Positions 47,702 to 58,100 of a DNA stretch of 64,000 nt are shown here, piece by piece. Each line of letters begins with the position of its first letter. The stretch's first letter is position 1. A program made the position numbers and the translations under genes. Below the pieces are notes generated by a model. That model ran no database searches. It saw only the letters and a list, made by a program, of their open reading frames with translations, and was not told where the DNA came from. Source of the DNA: Sphingomonas_L flavalba_A (GTDB taxonomy: Bacteria > Pseudomonadota > Alphaproteobacteria > Sphingomonadales > Sphingomonadaceae); NCBI RefSeq assembly GCF_047553045.1, contig NZ_CP180208.1:2604001-2668000 (forward strand), written 5' to 3'.

Positions 47702-48898
47702 ATGAATATCCACGAATATCAGGCGAAAGAATTGCTGGCGAAGTTCGGCGTACCGGTTCCGGCCGGTTATGCGGCGCTGAGCGTGGATGAGGCGGTGGCC
47801 GCTGCCGGCAAGCTGCCCGGGCCGCTGTATGTCGTGAAGGCGCAGATCCACGCCGGCGGGCGCGGCAAGGGCAAGTTCAAGGAACTGCCGGCCGAGGCCA
47901 AGGGCGGCGTGCGGCTGGCACGCACCGCCGACGAGGTCCGCACCGCGGCGAGCGAAATGCTGGGCAACACGCTGGTCACCGTCCAGACCGGCGAGCAGGG
48001 CAAGCAGGTCAATCGCCTGTACGTGACCGACGGCGTCGACATCGCCAAGGAATTCTACCTGGCGCTGCTCGTCGACCGGGCGACCGGGCGCGTCGCCTTC
48101 GTCGTGTCGACCGAGGGCGGCATGGACATCGAGACCGTCGCCCATGACACGCCGGAAAAGATCCACACGTTCAGCGTCGACCCGGCGACCGGTTTCATGC
48201 CGCACCACGGCCGCGCCGTGGCCAAGGCGCTGGGCCTGACCGGCGACCTGGCCAAGCAGGCGCAGAGCCTGGCCGGCAAGGTGTATGACGCGTTCCTCGG
48301 CACCGACGCCGCGCAGATCGAGATCAACCCGCTGGCGGTGACCGACGACGGCAAGCTGATGGTGCTGGACGCCAAGGTTGGTTTCGATTCCAACGCCGCC
48401 TTCCGCCACAAGGACCTGGCGCCGCTGCGCGACGAGACCGAGGAAGACCCGATGGAGCTGGAGGCCAGCAAGTACGACCTGGCCTACATCAAGCTGGACG
48501 GCGACATCGGCTGCATGGTCAACGGCGCCGGGCTGGCGATGGCGACGATGGACATCATCAAGCTGAACGGGATGTTCCCGGCCAACTTCCTTGACGTTGG
48601 CGGCGGCGCCACCACCGAGAAGGTGACGGCGGCGTTCAAGATCATCCTGTCCGACCCGGCGGTGAAGGGCATTCTCGTCAACATCTTCGGCGGAATCATG
48701 CGCTGCGACATCATCGCCGAAGGCATCATCGCCGCCGCCAAGGAAGTGAATCTGTCGGTGCCGCTGGTCGTCCGGCTGGAAGGCACCAATGTCGAGCAGG
48801 GCAAGCAGATCCTGGCCGGCTCCGGCCTGCCGATCGTCGCCGCCAACGACCTAGGCGACGCGGCGAAGAAGATCGTCGCCGAGGTGAAGGCGGCCTGA
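47702..48898 (+). CDS. sucC: Succinyl-CoA synthetase beta subunit (ADP-forming)
   Basis: The 398-aa protein begins MNIHEYQAKELLAKFGVPVP, has the ATP-grasp domain (VVKAQIHAGGRGKGKFKEL) and the C-terminal ligase CoA domain (DVGGGATTEKVTAAFKIIL, NIFGGIMRCDIIAEG). It forms succinate and ATP from succinyl-CoA with SucD. sucD is not next to it; etfB follows after 44 bases. ATG 47702 is fixed by the conserved N-terminus. Confidence 0.97.
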   Translation: MNIHEYQAKELLAKFGVPVPAGYAALSVDEAVAAAGKLPGPLYVVKAQIHAGGRGKGKFKELPAEAKGGVRLARTADEVRTAASEMLGNTLVTVQTGEQGKQVNRLYVTDGVDIAKEFYLALLVDRATGRVAFVVSTEGGMDIETVAHDTPEKIHTFSVDPATGFMPHHGRAVAKALGLTGDLAKQAQSLAGKVYDAFLGTDAAQIEINPLAVTDDGKLMVLDAKVGFDSNAAFRHKDLAPLRDETEEDPMELEASKYDLAYIKLDGDIGCMVNGAGLAMATMDIIKLNGMFPANFLDVGGGATTEKVTAAFKIILSDPAVKGILVNIFGGIMRCDIIAEGIIAAAKEVNLSVPLVVRLEGTNVEQGKQILAGSGLPIVAANDLGDAAKKIVAEVKAA

Positions 48899-48942
48899 GC
48901 GCAAGGCACCCCCGCCCCGGTGGGGATCGTAGGAGAGCGTAG

Positions 48943-49692
48943 ATGAAGATTCTCGTGCCCGTGAAGCGGGTGATCGATTACAACGTCAAGCCGCGGGTCA
49001 AGGCCGACGGCAGCGGCGTCGACCTGTCGAACGTCAAGATGAGCATGAATCCGTTCGACGAGATCGCGGTCGAGGAAGCGATCCGCCTGAAGGAAAAGGG
49101 CGTGGCGAGCGAGATCGTCGCGGTTTCGATCGGCCCGGCCAAGGCGCAGGAAACGCTGCGCACCGCCCTCGCCATGGGTGCGGACCGGGCGATTTTGATC
49201 CAGACCGACGACGAGGTCGAGCCACTGGGCGTGGCCAAGCTGCTCGCCAAGGTCGTGGGCGAGGAAGCGCCGGGGCTGGTTATCCTCGGCAAGCAGGCGA
49301 TCGACGACGATTCGAACCAGACCGGCCAGATGCTGGCGGCGCTGCTCGGTTGGGGCCAGGGCACTTTCGCGTCGAAGGTCGAGGTTGACGGCGATACGGT
49401 CAACGTCACCCGCGAGGTTGACGGCGGGCTGGAGACGGTGGCGCTCAAGACGCCGGCGATCGTCACCACCGACCTGCGCCTGAACGAGCCGCGCTATGCG
49501 TCGCTGCCCAACATCATGAAGGCGAAGTCCAAGCCGCTGGCGACCAAGACGCCGGCCGATTACGGAGTCGACATTACGCCGCGCCTGAAGACGCTGAGCG
49601 TCGGCGAGCCGCCGAAGCGGGTGGCCGGCGCCAAGGTTGCCGATGTCGATGAGCTGGTCGCGAAGCTGAAGGCGCTGGGAGTGGTCGCATGA
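48943..49692 (+). CDS. etfB: Electron transfer flavoprotein beta subunit
   Basis: The 249-aa protein begins KILVPVKRVIDYNVKPRVK and has NPFDEIAVEEAIRLKEKG and GKQAIDDDSNQTGQMLAALL, the AMP-binding subunit pattern. ETF passes electrons from acyl-CoA and other dehydrogenases to the ubiquinone pool. RBS AGGAGAGCGTAG precedes it. Its stop overlaps etfA (ATGA). Confidence 0.97.
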   Translation: MKILVPVKRVIDYNVKPRVKADGSGVDLSNVKMSMNPFDEIAVEEAIRLKEKGVASEIVAVSIGPAKAQETLRTALAMGADRAILIQTDDEVEPLGVAKLLAKVVGEEAPGLVILGKQAIDDDSNQTGQMLAALLGWGQGTFASKVEVDGDTVNVTREVDGGLETVALKTPAIVTTDLRLNEPRYASLPNIMKAKSKPLATKTPADYGVDITPRLKTLSVGEPPKRVAGAKVADVDELVAKLKALGVVA

Positions 49693-50618
49693 AGACGCTG
49701 GTTTGGGTTGAGCATGAAGGCGGCGCCGTCAAGGACGCGACGCTGAGCGCGGTGACGGCGGCGGCGAAGCTGGGCGAAGTTCACCTGCTGGTCGCCGGCA
49801 AGGGCGTCGGCGGGGTTGCGGATGCGGCGGCGAAGATCGCCGGCGTCGGCAAGGTTCACGTCGCCGACGATGCGGCGTTCGAGCATGCGCTGGCCGAAAA
49901 TGTCGCGCCGCTGATCGTCGAATTGATGGGCAGCCATGACGCGTTCGTCGCGCCGGCCACCTCCAACGCCAAGAACGTCGCGCCGCGTGTCGCCGCTCTG
50001 CTCGACGTGATGCAGATTTCCGACATCCTGTCGGTCGAGGGCGCCGACACCTTCACCCGGCCGACTTATGCCGGCAACGCGATCGCTACCGTCCAGTCGA
50101 GCGACGCGAAGAAGGTGATCACCGTGCGCACCACCGCCTTTGAGAAGGCGGCGAAGGACGGCGGATCCGGCACCGTCGAAGCGGTGGCGTCGACCGGCGA
50201 CACCGGGCTGTCGCGCTTCGTCGGCGCCGAAATCTCCAAGTCGGAGCGGCCGGAGCTGACCAGCGCCAAGGTGATCGTGTCCGGCGGGCGCGCCCTCCAG
50301 AACGGCGAGAATTTCAAGACGATCATCGAGCCGCTGGCCGACAAGCTGGGCGCCGCCGTCGGTGCCAGCCGCGCCGCCGTCGACGCCGGCTATGTCCCCA
50401 ACGACTATCAGGTCGGCCAGACCGGCAAGATCGTCGCCCCGGAAGTCTACATAGCGATCGGCATTTCCGGCGCGATCCAGCACCTCGCGGGGATGAAGGA
50501 TTCCAAAACGATCATCGCGATCAACAAGGACGAGGACGCGCCGATCTTCCAGATCGCCGACATCGGCCTGGTCGCCGACCTGTTCAAGGCGGTACCGGAG
50601 CTGACCGGCAAGATCTGA
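49689..50618 (+). CDS. etfA: Electron transfer flavoprotein alpha subunit
   Basis: The 309-aa protein has the FAD-binding C-terminal domain (VSGGRALQNGENFKTIIEPL, QVGQTGKIVAPEVYIAIGIS, GAIQHLAGMKDSKTIIAINK, DEDAPIFQIADIGLVADLF), which completes the ETF heterodimer with etfB. The overlap with etfB implies stoichiometric synthesis. A terminator follows. Confidence 0.97.
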   Translation: MKTLVWVEHEGGAVKDATLSAVTAAAKLGEVHLLVAGKGVGGVADAAAKIAGVGKVHVADDAAFEHALAENVAPLIVELMGSHDAFVAPATSNAKNVAPRVAALLDVMQISDILSVEGADTFTRPTYAGNAIATVQSSDAKKVITVRTTAFEKAAKDGGSGTVEAVASTGDTGLSRFVGAEISKSERPELTSAKVIVSGGRALQNGENFKTIIEPLADKLGAAVGASRAAVDAGYVPNDYQVGQTGKIVAPEVYIAIGISGAIQHLAGMKDSKTIIAINKDEDAPIFQIADIGLVADLFKAVPELTGKI

Positions 50619-50643
50619 ACCGGCGCGACATGCGCGAGAATGA

Positions 50644-50673
50644 GGGCGGTCCGGGCACGGGCCGCCCTTTTTT
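50644..50673 (+). terminator. etfA terminator
   Basis: GGGCGGTCC and GGGCCGCCC form a 9-bp stem (one T-G) around GGGCAC, followed by TTTTTT. It lies against the end of the convergent gene at 50679. Confidence 0.92.
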
Positions 50674-50678
50674 CGTGC

Positions 50679-51680
50679 TCAGAATCCGGCGAGGAAGGCG
50701 GCGACGTTCAGGCCGAGGGCGTCGACCGCGTAGCCGCCTTCCATGACGACCAGCGTCGGGATGCCAAGACCGGCGATGCGGGCGGCGAGCGGGGTGAAAT
50801 CCGCGGTTTCCAGCGCCAGATGCGCAATCGGGTCGCCGACATAGGTGTCGGCGCCGAAGCTGACGACGAGCAGGTCCGGCGCGAAGGCGGCAAGCGCGGC
50901 GAGCGCGCTGTCGAGCGCGGCCAGATAGGCGGCGATGCCGGTGCCGTGGGGGAGCGGGATGTTCAGCGTCGCGCCCTCCCCCGCGCCGGCGCCGCGTTCA
51001 TCGGCATGCCCCCAGTAGAACGGGTAGTCGGTACGCGGATCGGCGTGGAGCGAGGCGAAGAACACGTCGCCGCGTTCGTAGAAGATGTCCTGCGTGCCGT
51101 TGCCATGGTGATAGTCGACGTCGAGGATCGCGGTGCGGCGGCCGGCGGCGGTCGCCGCTTCCGCCGCGATGGCGGCGTTGTTCAGGTAGCAGTAGCCGCC
51201 GAGATAGTCGGCCCCGGCGTGGTGGCCGGGGGGGCGGCAGAGCGCGAAGGCGGCGCGGTCGCCAGCGAGCACGGCGTCGAGCGCGGTGAGCGCGGTCTGC
51301 GCGCTCCAATAAACGCCGTCCCACGTGCCCGCCGCGATCGGCGTCGACGCATCGAAGCTGAACTGGCCGACCAGCGCGTCGATCCGGTCGAGGGCAAGCG
51401 GGCGGCGGCGCGTCACCGGCCAGACATAGCCGCCGACGTCGCCGGGCCGGCCGGCGGCGCGCCAACGGGCATGGGCGGTCTGGAGGAAAGAAAGATAGGC
51501 ATCGCTATGGACGGCGGCGATCGGGGCGAGGCCGTGGTCCGTCGCCGGTTCCGCCGTGCCGATCGCCGCGAGGATGTCGCGGGCGCGCGCCGGCGTTTCG
51601 GCATGGGCGGTGAAGGCGCCGTTGTGCAGTTCCTGCGCCGGAGCGTGGGCGAGCTGGTGGCTGTCCATGAAGCGGCGCAT
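50679..51680 (-). CDS. Acetylpolyamine amidohydrolase / class II histone-deacetylase-like
   Basis: The 333-aa zinc hydrolase has CRPPGHHAGADYLGGYCYLN, AILDVDYHHGNGTQDIFY (zinc Asp and His), SFGADTYVGDPIAHL (zinc Asp) and VVMEGGYAVDALG (transition-state region). The family removes acetyl groups from polyamines or protein lysines; the polyamine enzymes share this length and fold. The start is ATG 51680, whose first base is shared with the nhaA stop, so the two are coupled. Confidence 0.92.
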   Translation of the reverse strand: MRRFMDSHQLAHAPAQELHNGAFTAHAETPARARDILAAIGTAEPATDHGLAPIAAVHSDAYLSFLQTAHARWRAAGRPGDVGGYVWPVTRRRPLALDRIDALVGQFSFDASTPIAAGTWDGVYWSAQTALTALDAVLAGDRAAFALCRPPGHHAGADYLGGYCYLNNAAIAAEAATAAGRRTAILDVDYHHGNGTQDIFYERGDVFFASLHADPRTDYPFYWGHADERGAGAGEGATLNIPLPHGTGIAAYLAALDSALAALAAFAPDLLVVSFGADTYVGDPIAHLALETADFTPLAARIAGLGIPTLVVMEGGYAVDALGLNVAAFLAGF

Positions 51681-52882
51681 CAGGCGGCGGTCCTTTCGAC
51701 AGGGGCAAAGCGGAGCAGCAGGAAGCCGACGGTCGCCGAGAGCAGCGAGCCGCCGAGCACGCCGATCTTGACCGCGTCGGCATGGGCCGGGTCGGCGAAG
51801 GCGAGGCCGCCGATGAACAGGCTCATCGTGAAGCCGATGCCGCAGAGTACCGCGACACCGTGGACCTGACGCCAATTGGCCCCGGCCGGCATGGCGACGA
51901 TGCCGGTGGCGACGGCGAGGCGGACGGCGGCGAAGATGCCAACCTGTTTGCCAAGGAACAGGCCGAGCGCGATGCCGAGCGGCAGCGGCTGGGCCAGCGT
52001 TTCCAGCCCGACCCCGGCGAGCGACACGCCGGCATTGGCGAAGCCGAACAGCGGCACGATCAGCCAGGCGACCCACGGATGCAGCGCGTGTTCGAGGCGG
52101 TGGAGCGGCGAATCGACCGCGTCCGGCGCGGCGGGGGTGCGATCGACCGGAATGGTGAAGGCGGCAAGCACCCCGGCAACAGTGGCGTGGACGCCGGAGG
52201 AGAGGACGGCGAACCACAGCAGCGCAAAGCCGATCATATAGGGCGCGAGCGCGCGCACACCGAGCCGGTTCATTGCCGCCATGCCGACGAGGACGAGCAG
52301 CGCCGCGCCAAGCGCCGTCAGGTTCAACCCGGCGGTATAGGCGATAGCGATGATCGCCACCGCGCCGAGATCGTCGACGATGGCGACGGTGGTCAGGAAC
52401 AGTTTCAGCGATGCCGGCGCGCGCGTGCCGAGCAGGGCAAGCACGCCGATCGCAAACGCGATGTCGGTGGCGGCGGGCACCGCCCAGCCGGAATGCAGCG
52501 CCGCATCCCCGCCGGTGACCAGCAGGTAGACCAGCGCCGGCACCGCCATGCCGGCCGCGGCGGCGAACATCGGCAATATCCGGTCGCCCCAGCGCGCGAG
52601 CTGACCGTCGACGAACTCGCGCTTTATCTCCAGCCCGACGAGCAGGAAGAACAGCGCCATCAGCGCGTCGTTGATCCACAGATGGACGGTCATCGGCCCT
52701 AGCGCGGCGGCGAGGACCGGCCCGGTTTCGTGGTGCAGCCAGGCGAAATAGCCGGCTGCGGCGGGGCCATTGGCGACGACCAGCGCCGCCGCCGCCGCGC
52801 CGATCAGCAGGATGCCGCCGGCCGCCTCCATCTCCAGAAAAGAACGCAGGGCGGAAAGCGGACGGGGGAGAACGGAAGCCAT
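51680..52882 (-). CDS. nhaA: Na+/H+ antiporter NhaA
   Basis: The 400-aa protein has 11-12 membrane segments and the NhaA signatures: FFLLVGLEIKREFVDGQL, ATDIAFAIGVLALLGTRAPASLK (the Asp pair region T-DIAFA), TVAIVDDLGAVAIIAIAYTAG (VDDLG with the second catalytic Asp), and GIGFTMSLFIGGLAF. It exchanges Na+ for H+ to regulate pH and sodium. It heads a two-gene unit with the amidohydrolase. Confidence 0.97.
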   Translation of the reverse strand: MASVLPRPLSALRSFLEMEAAGGILLIGAAAAALVVANGPAAAGYFAWLHHETGPVLAAALGPMTVHLWINDALMALFFLLVGLEIKREFVDGQLARWGDRILPMFAAAAGMAVPALVYLLVTGGDAALHSGWAVPAATDIAFAIGVLALLGTRAPASLKLFLTTVAIVDDLGAVAIIAIAYTAGLNLTALGAALLVLVGMAAMNRLGVRALAPYMIGFALLWFAVLSSGVHATVAGVLAAFTIPVDRTPAAPDAVDSPLHRLEHALHPWVAWLIVPLFGFANAGVSLAGVGLETLAQPLPLGIALGLFLGKQVGIFAAVRLAVATGIVAMPAGANWRQVHGVAVLCGIGFTMSLFIGGLAFADPAHADAVKIGVLGGSLLSATVGFLLLRFAPVERTAA

Positions 52883-53027
52883 CGGACAGCTTTAGAACGG
52901 GAACGGCGGCGCGTGAATAACCGCCAGCCCGAACATCATGGCGCGCGGACTGACGCGCCCCGGCGCCGGGGTGGTAGATTGCCGCGCCGCCTGCGGGCGC
53001 GCGCGTTCACGGCGGGGCTGGGAAGCA

Positions 53028-55163
53028 TCAGCGGACGGTGAACAGGATGGTGTCGACGGCGCGGCCGCCGGGGTCGACCAGACGCAGGCGGTGAGCGCCG
53101 GGGGCGGGGAGAAGCTGGATGCCGGAATCGGCGGGGCCGAGGTCGCGTCGGTCGAGCAGCAGGCGGTGGCCGGCGACCTCGCCCGCCACGGCGACGGCCA
53201 GGCGCTGACGATCCGGCGGGATGTCCGGATCGAGCGCGTAGACGCTGCCGCCGACCGGACTGACGATGCGCGGGCGGCGGGCAGCGGCGGGGGCGGCGGC
53301 GAGCGCGGCCTGCCCTGTCCCTTTCAGGAAATAATCGGTGCGCGCCGGTTCGAGGTTGGCGGCGAAGGTGATACGACGCGCCTCCACCCCCGGCGGCATC
53401 GGCGGCGCCCGGCCCGGCCGGTCGGCGTGAAGCGCCATCATCACCTGCCGCCAGACCGGCGCCGCGCCGCTGGTGCCGGAGACCGCGCGCATCGAATCGC
53501 CTTCAAGATTGCCGACCCAGACCGCGACGGTGAAGCGATCCGAATAGCCGATGCACCAGTTGTCGCGCATGCCCTTCGACGTGCCGGTCTTGGCCGCCGC
53601 CCAGAACGGCAGACGCAGGGCCGAATCGAGCCCGAAGCTTTGGGCGCGGGCGTCGGAATCGGCCAGGATGTCGCCGACCATCCACGCGGCGGCGGGGGAA
53701 TAGACGGCGCGGGGCGTGCCGCGCGGATCGCCGTCGCGCAGGCGCAGCGGCGCCCATTGCCCGCCCCGCGCCAGCGCGCGAAACGCCGCCGCCTGTTCAA
53801 GCAGCGTCACCTCCGCCGAGCCGAGCGCCAGCGAATAGCCGTAATAGGCGCCGTCCTCCGTCAGCCCGCGATAGCCGCTGTCCCACAGCCGGTCGCGAAA
53901 ATCCTCCACCCCCGCGAGCAGCAGCGTGCGCACGGCGGGGACATTCAGCGAGCCGGCGAGCGCGGTGCGGGCCGATACCGGCCCCTTGAACGCACGATCG
54001 TAATTCTGCGGAACATAAAGACCGGAGGCGGTGTCGAGCTGGACCGGGCTGTCGTCGAGGATCGACGCCGGGGTCAGATAGCCTTTTTCGAACACCTGAG
54101 CGTAAAGGAACGGTTTCAGCGTCGACCCGGCCTGGCGATAGGCGGCGGCGCCGTCGACCTGCGCGGCGGTGGAAGCGCCGCCGACCCCGCCGACATAGGC
54201 GAGTACGTCGCCGGTCGCGTTGTCGACGACGATCACCGCGCCGTCGCGGACCCGGGTGGGGCCAAGGCCCTGCAACTGACGGCGGAGCGCGGCGATGGCG
54301 ATGCGCTGGGCATGGCTGTCGAGCGTCGTCGTCACCTTCATCCCCGCGCTGGTCAGCAGCCGGACGGCGAGATGCGGGGCGAGGCCGGGGTCGAGCGCCA
54401 GCGCTCGCGCCGGGCCGAGCGCATCGACGGCGGCGACGTGCAGCGTGGCGCAATCGACATCCGGCGCCAGCGCACAGGCGCGCTGCGCCACCACGCCCGC
54501 CGAGCCGCGCGGATCGGGCAGCAGCGCCGCCAGCACCAGCGCGTCGGCGCGACCGAGCGCGTCCGGCGCCTTACCGAACAGGGCGAGCGCGGCGGCGGCG
54601 ATGCCCTGGCTTTCCCCCCGGAAGCCGGCGAGGTTCAGATAGGCTTCGAGGATCTGATCCTTGCTCCACGCGCTTTCCAGCGCCCAGGCGGCGCGCATCT
54701 GGCGCAGCTTGTCCAGCCAGCCGCGCGCGCCGGGCGCGGCAAGGGCGGGCGCCAGATAACCAGCGACCTGCATCGACAGGGTAGAGGCGCCACGCGAGCG
54801 CCGCCCGTCCAGCCGGGCGCGGACCGCCGACAGGGCAGCGAGCCAGTCGACGCCGCCATGGCGGGCGAAGCGCCGGTCCTCCGCCGCGACGATCGTCTCG
54901 CGGACGACCGGCGCCACCGCGGCGAGCGGCGTCCAGGCGAGGCGGCGGGCGCGATAGTCGACGCGGATGCTGTCGAGCAGCCGGCCGTCGCGGTCGTAGA
55001 GCCACGCCTCCGACGGGTGCCAGCCGGCGCGGACGGCGGCATAGCCGGGGAGCGGCGGCGGGAAGGTCAGCGCGTGGAGCGCGAACAGCCCGGCCGCCGC
55101 CAGCGCGATCAGGATGAGGGCGATGCGGGTCGAAAGCCGGCGCGGGCCGGCCGGCGGCATCAT
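53028..55163 (-). CDS. pbpC: Penicillin-binding protein 1C
   Basis: The 711-aa bifunctional enzyme has an N-terminal membrane anchor (IALILIALAAAGLFALHALTF), a GT51 domain (VVRETIVAAEDRRFARHGGV and GASTLSMQVAGYLAP) and a transpeptidase domain with SxxK in GSTLKPFLYA and KTGTS in AAKTGTSKGMRDNW, then a PbpC C-terminal beta domain. It polymerises peptidoglycan. The start overlaps the stop of the alpha-2-macroglobulin gene (ATGA), the classical pairing in which the macroglobulin is thought to guard the cell when PbpC acts. Confidence 0.96.
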   Translation of the reverse strand: MMPPAGPRRLSTRIALILIALAAAGLFALHALTFPPPLPGYAAVRAGWHPSEAWLYDRDGRLLDSIRVDYRARRLAWTPLAAVAPVVRETIVAAEDRRFARHGGVDWLAALSAVRARLDGRRSRGASTLSMQVAGYLAPALAAPGARGWLDKLRQMRAAWALESAWSKDQILEAYLNLAGFRGESQGIAAAALALFGKAPDALGRADALVLAALLPDPRGSAGVVAQRACALAPDVDCATLHVAAVDALGPARALALDPGLAPHLAVRLLTSAGMKVTTTLDSHAQRIAIAALRRQLQGLGPTRVRDGAVIVVDNATGDVLAYVGGVGGASTAAQVDGAAAYRQAGSTLKPFLYAQVFEKGYLTPASILDDSPVQLDTASGLYVPQNYDRAFKGPVSARTALAGSLNVPAVRTLLLAGVEDFRDRLWDSGYRGLTEDGAYYGYSLALGSAEVTLLEQAAAFRALARGGQWAPLRLRDGDPRGTPRAVYSPAAAWMVGDILADSDARAQSFGLDSALRLPFWAAAKTGTSKGMRDNWCIGYSDRFTVAVWVGNLEGDSMRAVSGTSGAAPVWRQVMMALHADRPGRAPPMPPGVEARRITFAANLEPARTDYFLKGTGQAALAAAPAAARRPRIVSPVGGSVYALDPDIPPDRQRLAVAVAGEVAGHRLLLDRRDLGPADSGIQLLPAPGAHRLRLVDPGGRAVDTILFTVR

Positions 55164-58100
55164 TTTCCGGTCACCGTCATCCCACTATTCGGCAGCTGAC
55201 CGCGAATGTCGGGGGCGTAAAGCGCCTCCACCCGCGTCGGCGGCAGCGCGAAATCGCCGACGCCGTTCAGCCGGACCGCATATTCGACGGTGAAGCGCCC
55301 ACGCGGCACCCAGGCGAAATAGCCGCGCCAGGCGTCACGGCTCCGCTCGACATAGGTGGGCTGCACCCCCTCCCCCGCCGTGGCGGCGGCATCGGCGAGC
55401 AGCGCCGACTGACCGCCCAGCCCGCCGATGATTGTCGCGCCGGGCGGCACCGGATCGTTGACCACCACCCAGTTGCGTTCGGCGGTAGCCTCCACCGTCA
55501 AGCGCACGCGCAGCACGTCGCCACGGGTCAGCCGGCCGGGGTTGCGGCGTTCGATCGCGGTGACGCTGCGTTCGATCCGGTAACCGGCGAACAGCGGCGC
55601 CTTCAGCGGCACGGCGGCGCGGAGCTGAACCAGCGCCCACGGCCCGGCGCCACCGCTTTGCGCCATGGTCAGCCCGGTCGGCCGGGCAGGCAGCGGGAAG
55701 CTGAGCGCCCCGGCGTCGGCCGACTGCGGCCAGCCGCGGGTCAACTGGCTGTCACCGAGCCGCAGCGTCGTCGTACCGGCGACCGCCGTTGCCGGGTAGA
55801 GGCGGGCGAATTTACGCACCGCCACCGCCCCCCAGGCGTTGGCCGGCGTCGTATCCCAATGGCCGCGCTGCTGGCGCTGGGCGACGCCGATCATCATCTT
55901 CGGCCCGTCATCCTGCCAGCCGGGGCGGCCGAGCACGGCGATCAGCGCCTTGATCGCGCTTTCATCGCCGCCGACCATCATCCACCACGGCGCCTGCGCC
56001 TGATCGACGAGGTCGAGCCGCGAGCCTTCGTAGACGAGGCGGGTGCGCAGCACCGTTTCCGCCTGCGCGCGCAGCGCCTGCCGGTTGACGAGGCCGGGGA
56101 TCGCATCGATCGCGGCGATCCACTCGGCGAGCAGCGCGGTCGGCATTTCACGCGGCGCGATTCCGATCTGGCCGAGCATCGCCGGGGTTGCCGCCCCCTG
56201 CCGCGCCAGCGCGGCGAGCGCCGAGACGCGCAGCAGCCGCTGGTCGCCCGCGCCATCCCCCTCATGCCGCAGGCGCCCGTCGATGACCGCGCGCAACGCC
56301 TCCACCATCCGCCCGCGCGGCCCCTCCGGTATCGTGAAGTTCGCTTCCGCCGCGAGCGACAGGACGTGGGCGGTCAGCGCTTCCGAACCGCGCAGCCCGT
56401 CGACCGGGAAATAGCGCAGCAGCCCGTCGCTGTCCTGATAGCTGGGCAGGTCACCGGCCAGCCGGTTCCAGCGGCCGGCATCGTCGAGCACGACAGCGCG
56501 CGCCATCTGCTGTTCGAAGCAGGTGTAGGGATAGCCCTCCATATAGGCGCGGACGCCGGCGAGCGGCGGCGCCAGCGAGGCGGACAGACGGATGTCGACC
56601 CCACCCCGCCCGGCGATGGCGCCGGCCGGTGCGGCGATCGGGATCGTCCCGCCTTCGCCGACGCGGACGATCGTCGCCGCCCATGTCTCGACCGGGTGCA
56701 GCGGCACGACGTCCTGGGTGACCGACACGCTGTCGGCGGCCTTGCCGTCCTGCGCCTTCGCATCCACCGTCCAGGCGAGGGTATCGACGCCGGCCGGGGC
56801 GGTCAGCATCCAGGTCACCGCCTGGGCGCCGCCGGCCGGGATCGTCACGGTCAGCGGCCGGCCGGTGGCGATGTGCGGCGCCAGCGCCACCTTCGCCGTC
56901 ACCGTCATCGGCTTGTCGGTTCCGTTCCTGAGGGTGAAGGTGGCGCCGAAGCGGTCGCCGGCCCGGACCAGCGGCGGCACCCCGGAATAGACGGACAGAT
57001 CCTGCGTGGTGCGGACACTGGCCGAACCGGTGCCGAACAGCTGCGCGCCGTCGGTCGCGATCGCGACGAAGCGGAAGGACGACAGCGAATCGGACAGCGG
57101 TACCGGAATGCGGGCGCGGCCGTTCGCGTCGAGCTTCACCCGCGCCTTCCACAGCAGCATCGGGCGGAAATCTTCCCGCGTCAGCGCCGACAGGTCACCA
57201 CCGCCGCCGCCGCCCGGTTCCGCCGTCTTGCGGCCGTAATGGCGCTTGCCGACGACCTGGGTCTGCGCGGTCGAGGTCAGCACCGAGAGCGGCCGTTCCT
57301 CCATCATCACGTCGAGCAGGTCCCAGCTGGGGTTGGGCGCAAGCTGAAGCAGGGCCTCGTCGACGGCGGCGAAGGCGATTTCAGCGCCAGCCGCCGGGCG
57401 ACCGGCCGGATCGCGAACGCTGACGTCCGCCATCGCGGTCTGGCGGACGCCATAGGCGGGCTTGTCGGTCTTGACCGAGACGGCAAGACGATGCCCTTCC
57501 CAGCCGACCTTCACCTTGGCGATGCCGAGGCGGTAGCCGGGCTTGGCGAGATCGACCAGCGCGGTCGGGCGCGCGCCTTCGCGGCTGAGCCACGGCAGGT
57601 TCCAGCGCCGGGCAAGATCGGCCAGCCACAGCCGCCAGCCGGAAATCCGGCCGCGCACCGCCATGACCGAGACATAGACGTCGGGTGCGTAGGCGGCGGG
57701 CATCGGCACCGACACCACCGGGTTGCGGCCGGACAGTTCCGTGACGAAGCTGGACAGCACGCCTTCCCGTTCGACCGTGACCAGCGCGGTGGCGGAACGG
57801 AACGGCATGCGGACCTGGAAGCGGGCGGTGGCGCCGGCCTTGTATTCCTTCGCTTCCGGGATCAGGTCCATCCGGTCGCCATTGTCGCCGCCGAACCACC
57901 AGTCGTCATCGCCGGCGAGCCATACCGAACGGACGGCGCGCACGACATTGCCGTCGGCGTCGGTGGTGGTGGCAACCGCATAGACCTCTCCCGACGTGCC
58001 GGGTTCCACCGTGCAGCGGGCAAGGCCCTGCGCGTCGGTGGTCGCGGTGCAGGCGGCGGGGAGCCGGGTTGTCCGCGCCTGATTGTCATAGGCGTAGAAG

